DNA from: Gelidibacter japonicus
GTDB taxonomy: Bacteria; Bacteroidota; Bacteroidia; Flavobacteriales; Flavobacteriaceae
Length of the DNA: 64,000 nt
Direction of reading: 5' to 3'
NCBI RefSeq assembly: GCF_010725055.1
Contig: NZ_BJKB01000013.1
Location: 62,001-126,000, forward strand
The stretch's first letter is position 1; the number at the start of each line of letters is the position of its first letter. Under the pieces are notes generated by a model. It worked only from the letters and a program-made list of their open reading frames with translations. It searched no databases and had not been told where the DNA came from. Made by a program: the position numbers and the translations under genes. Below, piece after piece: positions 42,905-51,514 of this stretch.

Positions 42905-43040
42905 AATAAAGAGGAAAGATTTGACTGATTGCAACCTCTTCTGAATCGGAAACTCCGAGGACGAGTCCCATAATCGATGTGGGATAAAAATGCTAAAGGC
43001 AGTGCAAACTACCTTCGACACGACACGTCAAATCTTCCGT
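42905..43040 (+). promoter_or_regulatory. SAM-II-like riboswitch with inserted hairpins and possible anti-aptamer strand, metK leader
   Basis: AAGAGG (42909-42914) pairs with CCTCTT (42935-42940) around a loop holding GATTTG...TTGCA. Further on is GCTAAAGG (42992-42999), and ACTG (42924-42927) can pair with CAGT (43000-43003). These are the P1, loop and pseudoknot features I recall for SAM-II aptamers. Between P1 and GCTAAAGG lie two extra hairpins (TCGGA-AAC-TCCGA and TCCCA...TGGGA). GTCAAATCTTCC (43027-43038) is complementary to the aptamer loop (42913-42925, 12 bp, one bulge), giving an alternative fold. Covariance has not been tested. Confidence 0.6.
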
Positions 43041-43063
43041 AAACATATAATACACAAAAGGTT

Positions 43064-44356
43064 ATGGCGTACTTATTTACTTCAGAGAGCGTATCTGAAG
43101 GTCACCCAGATAAAGTAGCGGATCAAATTAGTGATGCTTTAATAGACAATTTTTTAGCCTTTGACAAGGACTCAAAAGTTGCTTGCGAAACCCTGGTCAC
43201 AACGGGACAGGTTGTTTTGGCTGGCGAAGTGAAATCACAAACCTATTTGGACGTGCAAAAAATAGCACGGGACACCATCAATAAAATTGGCTACACTAAA
43301 AGCGCTTATATGTTTGATGGCAATTCCTGCGGGGTATTTTCAGCAATCCATGAGCAATCTGAAGACATCAACAGAGGAGTTGATAGAGCCACTAAAGAAG
43401 AGCAAGGAGCAGGAGATCAGGGGATGATGTTTGGTTATGCCACCAGCGAAACCGAAAATTATATGCCATTGGCCCTCGATCTTTCGCATCGACTGATGAT
43501 TGAATTGGCGGCATTACGCAGAGAAAATAAGGATATCACTTATTTACGACCAGATTCCAAAAGTCAAGTTACCATTGAATATAGCGATGACAACATCCCA
43601 CAACGCATTGATGCCATTGTAGTTTCTACCCAACACGACGATTTTATAAAACCAAAATCAAATTCAAAAGCCGATATCGATGCTGCTGAAACTGAAATGT
43701 TGGAGAAGATCAGAAAAGATATTATCAGCATCTTAATTCCGAGAGTTAAGGCAGGACTTCCTGAGCATATTCAGGTACTGTTTAGTGATGATATTACTTA
43801 CCACATCAATCCTACAGGAAAATTTGTTATCGGTGGACCTCATGGGGATACAGGACTAACAGGACGTAAAATCATTGTGGATACTTACGGTGGAAAAGGT
43901 GGTCATGGCGGTGGCGCATTTAGTGGAAAGGACCCAAGTAAGGTGGATAGGAGTGCTGCTTACGCGACGCGTCATATTGCCAAAAATTTAGTTGCTGCAG
44001 GTCTTTGTGAGGAAATCCTGGTTCAGGTAAGTTATGCTATTGGCGTAGTAGAACCAACATCAATTTATGTCAACACCTATGGCACTTGCCCTTTCAACTT
44101 GACCGACGGCGAAATTGCAGAAAAGATATTTGAGATTTTCGATTTACGTCCCGCGGCCATTGAAGAGCGTTTAAAACTTCGCCAACCAATGTACAGTGAA
44201 ACCGCAGCTTATGGCCATATGGGTAGAGTTAATGAAACGGTTTCCAAAACCTTTGAGCAATTCAACGGAACAAAAATAACGCTTGATGTAGAGCTGTTTA
44301 CTTGGGAGAAATTGGATTATGTGGATAAGGTGAAAGAAGCATTTGAAATTAATTAA
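43064..44356 (+). CDS. metK: S-adenosylmethionine synthetase
   Basis: A 430-residue enzyme making SAM from methionine and ATP in the cytoplasm. Motifs: [22 protein letters not shown] at the N terminus, [12 protein letters not shown] (ATP site), [20 protein letters not shown] and [22 protein letters not shown] (phosphate loop). It is about 40 residues longer than the E. coli enzyme, mainly in the middle. Divergent from the metY transcript; a consensus promoter and a SAM-II-like leader precede it. Confidence 0.96.
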   Translation: MAYLFTSESVSEGHPDKVADQISDALIDNFLAFDKDSKVACETLVTTGQVVLAGEVKSQTYLDVQKIARDTINKIGYTKSAYMFDGNSCGVFSAIHEQSEDINRGVDRATKEEQGAGDQGMMFGYATSETENYMPLALDLSHRLMIELAALRRENKDITYLRPDSKSQVTIEYSDDNIPQRIDAIVVSTQHDDFIKPKSNSKADIDAAETEMLEKIRKDIISILIPRVKAGLPEHIQVLFSDDITYHINPTGKFVIGGPHGDTGLTGRKIIVDTYGGKGGHGGGAFSGKDPSKVDRSAAYATRHIAKNLVAAGLCEEILVQVSYAIGVVEPTSIYVNTYGTCPFNLTDGEIAEKIFEIFDLRPAAIEERLKLRQPMYSETAAYGHMGRVNETVSKTFEQFNGTKITLDVELFTWEKLDYVDKVKEAFEIN

Positions 44357-44385
44357 AATTAAGACCGCTTCGCTTTAAGAATTAA

Positions 44386-44405
44386 CCTGCCTGCCGGCAG
44401 GCAGG
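44386..44405. repeat. 20-bp perfect palindrome CCTGCCTGCCGGCAGGCAGG
   Basis: A GC-rich perfect palindrome in the metK downstream region, related to the element at 13378-13398. It is a typical dispersed palindrome of this genome. Confidence 0.85.
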
Positions 44406-44427
44406 GAATCAAGACTTTATAAAGCAT

Positions 44428-44469
44428 AAAAAAACCTTCAACGTTGCTGTTGAAGGTTTTTTGTTTTTT
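44428..44469. terminator. Bidirectional terminator between metK and the M28 peptidase gene
   Basis: AACCTTCAAC-GTTGCT-GTTGAAGGTT (44433-44458) is a perfect 10-bp stem with an A-run on one side and a T-run on the other. It can end transcription from both converging genes. Confidence 0.9.
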
Positions 44470-44483
44470 TATACAGGCTTAAA

Positions 44484-46031
44484 TTAATCCAACCCACCTC
44501 TACGTTCTGGAGAACGCTGAGTTGGCCATTCCATTTGTCTACCAGTACGTTCGCTGACCGGCAATATGATTTTTTCACTTGACACTTTTGTCTCATCTTC
44601 ACTTGCCATATAGGCTAAAATTGCAGTCAAGATGGCGTTGCTTCTTACATCGTCAAAAACAATTTTATCATAGGTGTCCAAGTTAGTGTGCCATGTATAA
44701 TTCCAATATGACCAATTTAAAGAACTCAAGTTAAATGAGGGTGCTCCAACAGCTATAAAAGAGGCATTATCAGAACCACCTCCACTTGGTGAGCCAGGGA
44801 AATCCGTTTTAATATGTTTAGTAATATCTTTCGGAACTGCATTTAACCAACGCGTCAAATAATCATAAGCATGCAAATATCCTGCACCTGATAAATTAAC
44901 CACACGTCCGGTACCGTTATCTTGGTTGAACACGGCTTGGATCTTATCCATCATTTCTGGATGGTCTTCAACAAAAGCACGCGACCCATTCAAACCTTGC
45001 TCTTCACTGCCCCAATGGCCTACCAAAATGGTACGCTTAGGGTTTGGGTAAAACTTTTTCAATAAACGCATGGCTTCCATCATTACCAAAGTTCCAGTGC
45101 CGTTGTCAGTGGCTCCTGTACCACCATCCCAAGAATCAAAATGTGCTGATAGAACAACATACTCGTCTGGTTTTTCACTTCCTTTTATTTGAGCGATCGT
45201 ATTAAACGTTGGTGCCACTCCTAAATCTTTAGATTCGGCAACGATTTTTATCTTTGGTTTATTACCATATTCCACTAAACGATACAACATACCATAGTCT
45301 TCCAATTGTATATCCACAGTTGGAATTTTTTTGGTTCTTGATGCAAATATTTTATTGGCACCAAACCCTTTTGACCAATATGAAGAAACAATCCCTACCG
45401 CTCCTGCCTTCTCCAAAGCTTCATGAATGTTGCGAGTGGTGTATCCGGTACGTCGAATATTGGCATAAAATTCTTTGGATAAAGAATCACGCTCTCTTTT
45501 CATTTTCTCAAAAGATTCTGGTGTGGCAAATTCTTCCCAGTTATAGTCAGGCCTTCCAGTAATTTGGTATTCAGAAACCATGACGAATTTGCCCTTGGCA
45601 TTTTTCAGCCAATTTTGGAAATCCATAGAATCTTTTACCGTAGGTAGTGTAACCACTTCGGCAGTGACTCCTTTTGGACCTGTACTAGGACTCCAAGCCA
45701 ATTGTGTACCGGCCAAGCTTTGAACACGTGGTGAGATCATATCAATATGAGTAATGCCTCGCTCCCATGCCTTCCATTCGCCGTACTGTTGGTTTTCCGC
45801 TGGAATCCCCCATTTTTTATAGGTATCCACAGCCCAATCATGCGCTTGCTTCATTTGTGGTGTCCCAACCAAACGCGGGCCAATAACATCCATTAATTCA
45901 TGCCCCAACACCTCCAATTGTGAGTTCTCATTGGCTTCTTTTATGATGTTTTCAATAACTGCATTTTTCTCTTGTGCAGTAACAATAGACATTGAGCACA
46001 TTAGGAATGCCCCAAATAAAATTTTCTTCAT
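44484..46031 (-). CDS. Secreted M28-family zinc aminopeptidase
   Basis: A 515-residue exported protein (signal peptide ending VTAQ). A PA-like insert (about 130-280) precedes the catalytic domain. Zinc ligands read as H and D of SAHFDSWDGGTGATDNGTG, E-E in GHWGSEEQGLNGS, D in FNQDNGTG and H in NYTWHTNLDTYDKI. The family removes N-terminal amino acids from peptides outside the cytoplasm. It stands alone between a shared terminator and the TonB-type gene. Confidence 0.9.
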   Translation of the reverse strand: MKKILFGAFLMCSMSIVTAQEKNAVIENIIKEANENSQLEVLGHELMDVIGPRLVGTPQMKQAHDWAVDTYKKWGIPAENQQYGEWKAWERGITHIDMISPRVQSLAGTQLAWSPSTGPKGVTAEVVTLPTVKDSMDFQNWLKNAKGKFVMVSEYQITGRPDYNWEEFATPESFEKMKRERDSLSKEFYANIRRTGYTTRNIHEALEKAGAVGIVSSYWSKGFGANKIFASRTKKIPTVDIQLEDYGMLYRLVEYGNKPKIKIVAESKDLGVAPTFNTIAQIKGSEKPDEYVVLSAHFDSWDGGTGATDNGTGTLVMMEAMRLLKKFYPNPKRTILVGHWGSEEQGLNGSRAFVEDHPEMMDKIQAVFNQDNGTGRVVNLSGAGYLHAYDYLTRWLNAVPKDITKHIKTDFPGSPSGGGSDNASFIAVGAPSFNLSSLNWSYWNYTWHTNLDTYDKIVFDDVRSNAILTAILAYMASEDETKVSSEKIILPVSERTGRQMEWPTQRSPERRGGLD

Positions 46032-46101
46032 GTTTAGTTTGTTTTATAATGTAAATTTAAGTGTATGAAAATACGATTATTATTCAAGATTTTAAATATT
46101 T

Positions 46102-48858
46102 TTAAAGTGAGTAAATAACTCTAAAGGTCACAAATCGGGGCAGAATAAAGGTCTCTGAACTGTAAACCGAAATATTATTGGAGCCGTTATTAATATTAGA
46201 ATCTATATTCAATAAATTAGAGGCTTTTAATTCATATTCCCATTTGGCATCCTTATCTTTTCTATAGGCCAGACTTGCGTTCCATGTTTGGTACGAATCG
46301 GACGGACCAACATCACTGCTTTGCTTGGTATAGGAATAATCGGTTCTTGCGGTAAAGGCATTCCATATATAAGCATCAAATTCAATGGATGGTGCATTGG
46401 TTATAAACTTGGTGCTGTTTGTTCCTTGATTATTATTACTCACTCTGTATTGATATCTCAAAGACACATTTGGAGCTTTCTTAAAATTGGTCCTTAATTC
46501 TGGTGTGTAACTTTGAGAAAAACTTTCATTTACAGATCTTCGGTCCTGTATAAACTGATTGCTTTTACTGTAGTTATAATTCACACCCATGCTCGCTCTC
46601 AACTTGCCATAAGTACGCTGTATTCGACCAGATGCAGAGACACTTTCATCTGCAAAGTTTGAATTAAAGTAGGTGCTTGTTCTAATCACATTATCAAAAT
46701 TAGTCAGTGATCTAATTTGGTCTATATTTTTATTGTAGTTAAGAAATGCAAAAATATTGGTGTAATTAAACAAGTTAAAGCTAAAGTAACGCAAACTCAA
46801 ATTGTGCGATAGCGCATTCTGTAATTCTGGCTCACCGTATTGAATACTGTTATAGTTATTTAAAACCAGACCTTGAGCTAACCGCGTAACGTCTGTAAAA
46901 GAATTTTGCATACTATAACGAAAGGTTAGGCTTTCACTTCTTTTAAATTGAATCAAAGTTTCAAAATCGGGTAATACCCTAAAGAAATTATCTTCGTAAG
47001 TTTTGCCAAATTGGATGTTTTTATTGCCATAGGCATGAAGCGAGAAACCAGGTGTAAATGTAAATTTTCCGGATTTTAACCTGTAATGCACTCCCAAATA
47101 GATATCACTAAAATTGTATTCTGTGTCATTTTCATTGCGGAGAAGATTTCCTTCAATATCGGTTAAATTTGCAGTAGGATCAAAATAGGACCCATCGTCC
47201 AAAAATTGAAAAATATTGGAATTGAATTTTTGATTGCTCAAAATGGCTCCCAAAGTGAAATTGATATTGCTGGTAGCATTCAAAATATTATAATAGTCCA
47301 GCTTGGCATCGAGCTGGTTGGACTTAATACGTCGTTCTTGATTCAGATTATATCCAAATTGATCTCTGTTTAACCCTAAACTTTCCGCAGTGTTGTCAAA
47401 AGCATCTCTTTCATTTGGAGGAGCATCGTTGTTGGTGGGATCATTTACCAAAAGCGCATTGTAAAACGGGTCTTCGTCCTTGAGTAGATGCTGAGCTTCA
47501 AATGCAAAGATATTGGTTTCGTTTAATGTGTAGTAATAATTCACATTTTGATGGATACTAAAAGGCTTAGCCTCATCAAGTTGATCGGTATTTCCAACTA
47601 CCGATGAAAATACATTATTGACTTCAGAGTCGCTCGAAATTCGGCCTAAGATATCATAGTCCAACTGATTATTGACATTGGGCTTGTAACGTGCACTGAA
47701 CTTAGCCAAACCTTGATTTGTTGCTTCACGACCAGTCTCTACTTTTTCTTCGTCTGGAATTCCCAAATCTGAATCTGTATAGCGTACAAAGCTTTCTTGT
47801 CGGGTTTTCAATCTATTGCTATTATATATTGCAAATCCACTAATATCCAAGGCTTTATTGGGAGCATAACTGAAGTTGAGGGCTCCTAATTTCGATTCTA
47901 TGGTTTGCGCATTTCCAAGATTGGTCAACCCCCCTAAACTGTTATCGCCAAGATTGATCCGTGTTCCACTACTGTTACTTGGACTTCTAAAACCGCCTCC
48001 AAAATTTCTAATATCACGACCGGTAAGTGCAACTTCACCTATATTATTGATGTCGCCAATAACGTTAATACTGTATTTTGGACTGTAATAGAACAGCTTG
48101 GGCTGCACCAAATACAACTCATCATTTGGCGATGGCGCAACACCACCTCCTGCAGTCACATCACCAAACCAAAAATTCTCCTTGCCTTCTTTCAATTTAA
48201 TATTGATGGCGACATTGTCTTGATTGTTTTGCACACCACTTAATTGACCAACTTCGGAATAATTTCGCAAAACCTGTATTTTATCTACAGCACTTGATGG
48301 AATGTTTTTAGTAGCCAATTTTGAATCACCATCAAAGAAATCCTTTCCGTTTACCATTAATTTATTGACGACTTTGCCTTCAACTTCAATTTGTCCATCG
48401 GCATTAATTTCAACTCCTGGCAAATTTTTAAGGACGTCCTCAAGCTTTCTTTCTGTGCCTTTATTAAAAGAATCGGCGTTATAAGTCAAGGTGTCCCCTT
48501 TTATGGTTACGGGCATTTCATAGGTAAGTTGAATCTCGTCCAGAGTATTATCTTCCTGCATGGTGAAATTTTTGGTAAGATCAGACTCTTTTACGGCCAA
48601 AACTTCATCAACGGTTTTCATGCCGATATAACTCACCTGAACCAAGTAAGTAGTGTTTTTTGTAAGCGCCAATTTATATTGGCCCTGATCGTTGGTAATT
48701 CCGTAAGACTCTAAAGCTTTGGTCTCTTGATTGATGGCAATGACGTTGGCGAGTTCCAGCGGATTGCCGATACTATCTTTAACGACCCCTTCTACTTTTA
48801 TTTGAGCAAATGAATGCCCTACTACTAAAAGTAGTAAAAGCGTGATGAACTTTTTCAT
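46102..48858 (-). CDS. TonB-dependent receptor-like outer membrane beta-barrel protein
   Basis: A 918-residue exported protein (MKKFITLLLLLVVGHSFAQ). Residues 20-105 form a carboxypeptidase-regulatory-like beta sandwich (VEGVVKDSIGNPLELANVIAI). A plug-like domain follows (about 125-225, RKLEDVLKNLPGVEINADG), then a long barrel ending in aromatic RFVTFRVIYSL. It most resembles the outer membrane beta-barrel family without a clear SusC signature. Coupled to the GLPGLI gene 43 bp upstream. Substrate unknown; peptides or metal ions are common for such pairs. Confidence 0.85.
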   Translation of the reverse strand: MKKFITLLLLLVVGHSFAQIKVEGVVKDSIGNPLELANVIAINQETKALESYGITNDQGQYKLALTKNTTYLVQVSYIGMKTVDEVLAVKESDLTKNFTMQEDNTLDEIQLTYEMPVTIKGDTLTYNADSFNKGTERKLEDVLKNLPGVEINADGQIEVEGKVVNKLMVNGKDFFDGDSKLATKNIPSSAVDKIQVLRNYSEVGQLSGVQNNQDNVAINIKLKEGKENFWFGDVTAGGGVAPSPNDELYLVQPKLFYYSPKYSINVIGDINNIGEVALTGRDIRNFGGGFRSPSNSSGTRINLGDNSLGGLTNLGNAQTIESKLGALNFSYAPNKALDISGFAIYNSNRLKTRQESFVRYTDSDLGIPDEEKVETGREATNQGLAKFSARYKPNVNNQLDYDILGRISSDSEVNNVFSSVVGNTDQLDEAKPFSIHQNVNYYYTLNETNIFAFEAQHLLKDEDPFYNALLVNDPTNNDAPPNERDAFDNTAESLGLNRDQFGYNLNQERRIKSNQLDAKLDYYNILNATSNINFTLGAILSNQKFNSNIFQFLDDGSYFDPTANLTDIEGNLLRNENDTEYNFSDIYLGVHYRLKSGKFTFTPGFSLHAYGNKNIQFGKTYEDNFFRVLPDFETLIQFKRSESLTFRYSMQNSFTDVTRLAQGLVLNNYNSIQYGEPELQNALSHNLSLRYFSFNLFNYTNIFAFLNYNKNIDQIRSLTNFDNVIRTSTYFNSNFADESVSASGRIQRTYGKLRASMGVNYNYSKSNQFIQDRRSVNESFSQSYTPELRTNFKKAPNVSLRYQYRVSNNNQGTNSTKFITNAPSIEFDAYIWNAFTARTDYSYTKQSSDVGPSDSYQTWNASLAYRKDKDAKWEYELKASNLLNIDSNINNGSNNISVYSSETFILPRFVTFRVIYSL

Positions 48859-48901
48859 TGTAATGTATTTGATGGATTAGTTTAGGTTAGGTAATTGTAT
48901 T

Positions 48902-49777
48902 TTAACGACGGGAGCCACGACCTCTGCCACCGTACATTTCTTGCATTTCTTCCATTTTCTCCTTGACGATGTCCTCGTATTCCTTTTTGGTAACTACCTT
49001 ACCTTTTGATGGTGCTTTAATCTCTGTTTTATCGGTGGGATTGATCTCAATTTTTGAACACAGAATAGTGGTACGGCCTGAATTGACTTCCAAAATCAAG
49101 CCTGGAAGTCCCCAATACTCGCCTGGACCCTGATTAACGGGAATTTGTGGTGTGTACCACGCGGTAACAAGAATTTCCTTTGGCACTTCAATTTCATCCA
49201 TGAGATTGGTTGATTTTGCAGTGTCCTTCGATTTTTCACCCTGCCTTTGCTCGTTATCTCTATTACGACGTCTCATATTTGAAAAGTCCATGTCGTCAAC
49301 TTTTTTAACAGCGGTAGCTTTAAAACAAAGGTATTGTCCAATTTGCTTCGATTCACTTTCCATTTTCCATTCCAGTTTCGGAATTGAATCCTTGATTAAA
49401 AATTGCTTTCCGAAGAATTCTTGGTCTTGAATCAACTGTTGGTCTTTTACGTTTTTATATTGTGCGCCAGCTGTAAAACTGCCCATCATACCGCCCCATC
49501 TACCACCACCCGCACCTGGTGCTGCCAACTTCTCCTCTTCTTTATAAATAGATTCCGTTCTATTGAAGCTTAGAATAAAGGTTTTCTCCAGCATGCTTTT
49601 CATACGTTCGGCCATCATTTTCCTTTGCTGTTCAGTCATTTGCTGACCACCAAAATTGCTCATATCCATAGTGGTTTTTGATTGGTAATAGGCTTTGCCT
49701 TGAAAGTCTTGGGCCATTATCGTTCCAGAAATCAAAAAGATAAAGCTGGCAAGTATTTTAAAAGAGTGTGATTTCAT
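48902..49777 (-). CDS. GLPGLI family protein
   Basis: A 291-residue exported protein (signal peptide ending GTIMAQ) with the family motif in GPGEYWGLPGLILEVNSG (about 215-232), upstream QFLIKDSIPKLEWKMESESK, and a charged, Gly/Arg-rich C terminus (MYGGRGRGSRR). Its genes usually neighbour TonB-type barrels, as here. Probably periplasmic or surface-associated; biochemical role unknown to me. Confidence 0.9.
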   Translation of the reverse strand: MKSHSFKILASFIFLISGTIMAQDFQGKAYYQSKTTMDMSNFGGQQMTEQQRKMMAERMKSMLEKTFILSFNRTESIYKEEEKLAAPGAGGGRWGGMMGSFTAGAQYKNVKDQQLIQDQEFFGKQFLIKDSIPKLEWKMESESKQIGQYLCFKATAVKKVDDMDFSNMRRRNRDNEQRQGEKSKDTAKSTNLMDEIEVPKEILVTAWYTPQIPVNQGPGEYWGLPGLILEVNSGRTTILCSKIEINPTDKTEIKAPSKGKVVTKKEYEDIVKEKMEEMQEMYGGRGRGSRR

Positions 49778-49999
49778 TGTATTCGTTTTGTTAGTATGAT
49801 GTGGTTTAAGAAATATAACATTACAGTTGGACTATATAAACTCCAAATAGTTAAATCAACAAACGTTAAATTTTTCACAAAAACACCTGAGGAGAATATT
49901 ATCGCCTTTCTCAAATTCTAATACTTTTACACTTTAGAGGCCTTGGCCATAAGTTAATTTGCTAATTTGTGGTTCGATTTTTGTAAATTTCAATCCATA

Positions 50000-50779
50000 A
50001 TGAAAAGCCTTCTATATTTTTCCTTCTTTTTTTCGATAGCACTGTTTTCCCAAGAAAGAATCACTACCGAAATTATAGGTACGTTTCCCTTAACAGCGGA
50101 TCAGCTTATCCATATTGATAATTTCGGAGCACTTTTCTATACCGTTGGCAACACTTTCTACAAAAAAGAACCCAACCAGAACTATAGTTACAGCAATGTG
50201 CAATTGGGAGCAATCACCTCAGCAAATGCTTTCAATCCTTTAAAAATCAATATGTTTTATAAAAATTTCAACACGGTTTTGATTTTGGACAATCGACTCT
50301 CTGAAATCTACAAAATCGATTTCAACAACATCCAACCTTATAAAAACATTACCCACATTTCTACAGGATCGGATAACACCATTTGGATTTTCAATCAGGA
50401 CACACAGCACTTAGAGCTTTTTGATTATAAAACCAACAAAACAAGAGCCACTACCATGCCAGTAGAATCAAAAGTACTGGACCTTATGAGCAATTATAAC
50501 TACAGTTGGCTGCTTACCGAAAAATTCTTGTACACCTATAATTATTTTGGAAGTACCATTTCTAAAATAAAAAATGACGGTTTCATTCATATCGCGGAGG
50601 ACAACGGCAATTTAATTATCCAACGTGATCAGAAACTTTATTTTTTGGCCAAAGACACCCCCCAACTCATCCCTATCCACCTCCCTGAATTGTTAATAAA
50701 ACAGTTTTTAGTAACCAATGAAAGCTTGTATATTTACACCGATGAAACGCTTCATCAGTTCCAACTAAAAATCAGATAA
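50000..50779 (+). CDS. Secreted hypothetical protein, beta-propeller-like
   Basis: A 259-residue protein, signal peptide MKSLLYFSFFFSIALFSQ. The mature part is a row of short strands with spaced aromatic and Asn/Asp residues (HIDNFGALFYTVGNTFYKK, HISTGSDNTIWIFNQDTQHL, LTEKFLYTYNYFGSTISKI), suggesting a small beta-propeller. I do not recognise a named family. The stop is 2 bp before the deoxynucleoside kinase start, so the two are cotranscribed. Start chosen at 50000 because it gives the clean signal sequence; the ATG at 49967 does not. Confidence 0.7.
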   Translation: MKSLLYFSFFFSIALFSQERITTEIIGTFPLTADQLIHIDNFGALFYTVGNTFYKKEPNQNYSYSNVQLGAITSANAFNPLKINMFYKNFNTVLILDNRLSEIYKIDFNNIQPYKNITHISTGSDNTIWIFNQDTQHLELFDYKTNKTRATTMPVESKVLDLMSNYNYSWLLTEKFLYTYNYFGSTISKIKNDGFIHIAEDNGNLIIQRDQKLYFLAKDTPQLIPIHLPELLIKQFLVTNESLYIYTDETLHQFQLKIR

Positions 50780-50781
50780 AT

Positions 50782-51396
50782 ATGCATGTTGCAATCGCCG
50801 GAAATATTGGCGCTGGGAAAACCACGCTCACAAAATTATTAGCCAAACATTATAGATGGGAGGCGCAATTGGAAGATGTTGTTGACAATCCGTATTTGGA
50901 TGACTTTTACAATCAAATGGAACGCTGGAGTTTTAACTTGCAGGTCTATTTCTTAAACAGTCGATTTCGACAGGTCCTGCAGATTCGTGAAAGCGGGAAG
51001 GACATTATTCAAGACCGTACCATCTATGAAGATTCCCATATTTTTGCACCCAACCTACATGCCATGGGACTTATGACCAACAGGGATTTCGAGAATTACC
51101 GAGCGTTATTTGAATTGATGGAGTCCTTTGTTCAGGGTCCAGACCTCTTAATTTATCTTCGCAGTTCCATTCCTAACCTGGTCAAGCAAATCCACAGTCG
51201 GGGAAGAGAGTACGAAAACTCCATCAGCATTGATTATCTAAGCCGATTGAACGAAAGATATGAAGCTTGGATCCACGGATATAACAAAGGAAAACTCTTG
51301 ATTATTGATGTTGACAATTTAGATTTTGTTTCAAATCCTGAGGACTTGGGAAGTATTATCACCACGATTGATGCAGAAATTCATGGATTATTTTAA
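50782..51396 (+). CDS. Deoxynucleoside kinase
   Basis: A 204-residue P-loop kinase that phosphorylates deoxynucleosides for salvage. P-loop GNIGAGKTTL (7-16), substrate segment MERWSFNLQVYFLNSRF, IIQDRTIYEDSHIF (the DR motif) and the lid arginines in IHSRGREYE. It matches the dNK/dGK-dCK type found in bacteria. Base specificity cannot be read from the sequence. Confidence 0.92.
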   Translation: MHVAIAGNIGAGKTTLTKLLAKHYRWEAQLEDVVDNPYLDDFYNQMERWSFNLQVYFLNSRFRQVLQIRESGKDIIQDRTIYEDSHIFAPNLHAMGLMTNRDFENYRALFELMESFVQGPDLLIYLRSSIPNLVKQIHSRGREYENSISIDYLSRLNERYEAWIHGYNKGKLLIIDVDNLDFVSNPEDLGSIITTIDAEIHGLF

Positions 51397-51514
51397 GACC
51401 TTATCATTTTTCTAACACTCTTTTACGCTAAAAAGTGTATTTTTCCATTTCTAAATTTTTTTGAAATAAGTTTTAGAAAATTCTGAAAGAGAGATCGACT
51501 ATTGATATTCATTT

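Noticed and set aside
43027-43038. Terminator in the metK leader
   Set aside because: The complementary strand lacks a T-run after it, so I describe it as a possible anti-aptamer strand and not a terminator.
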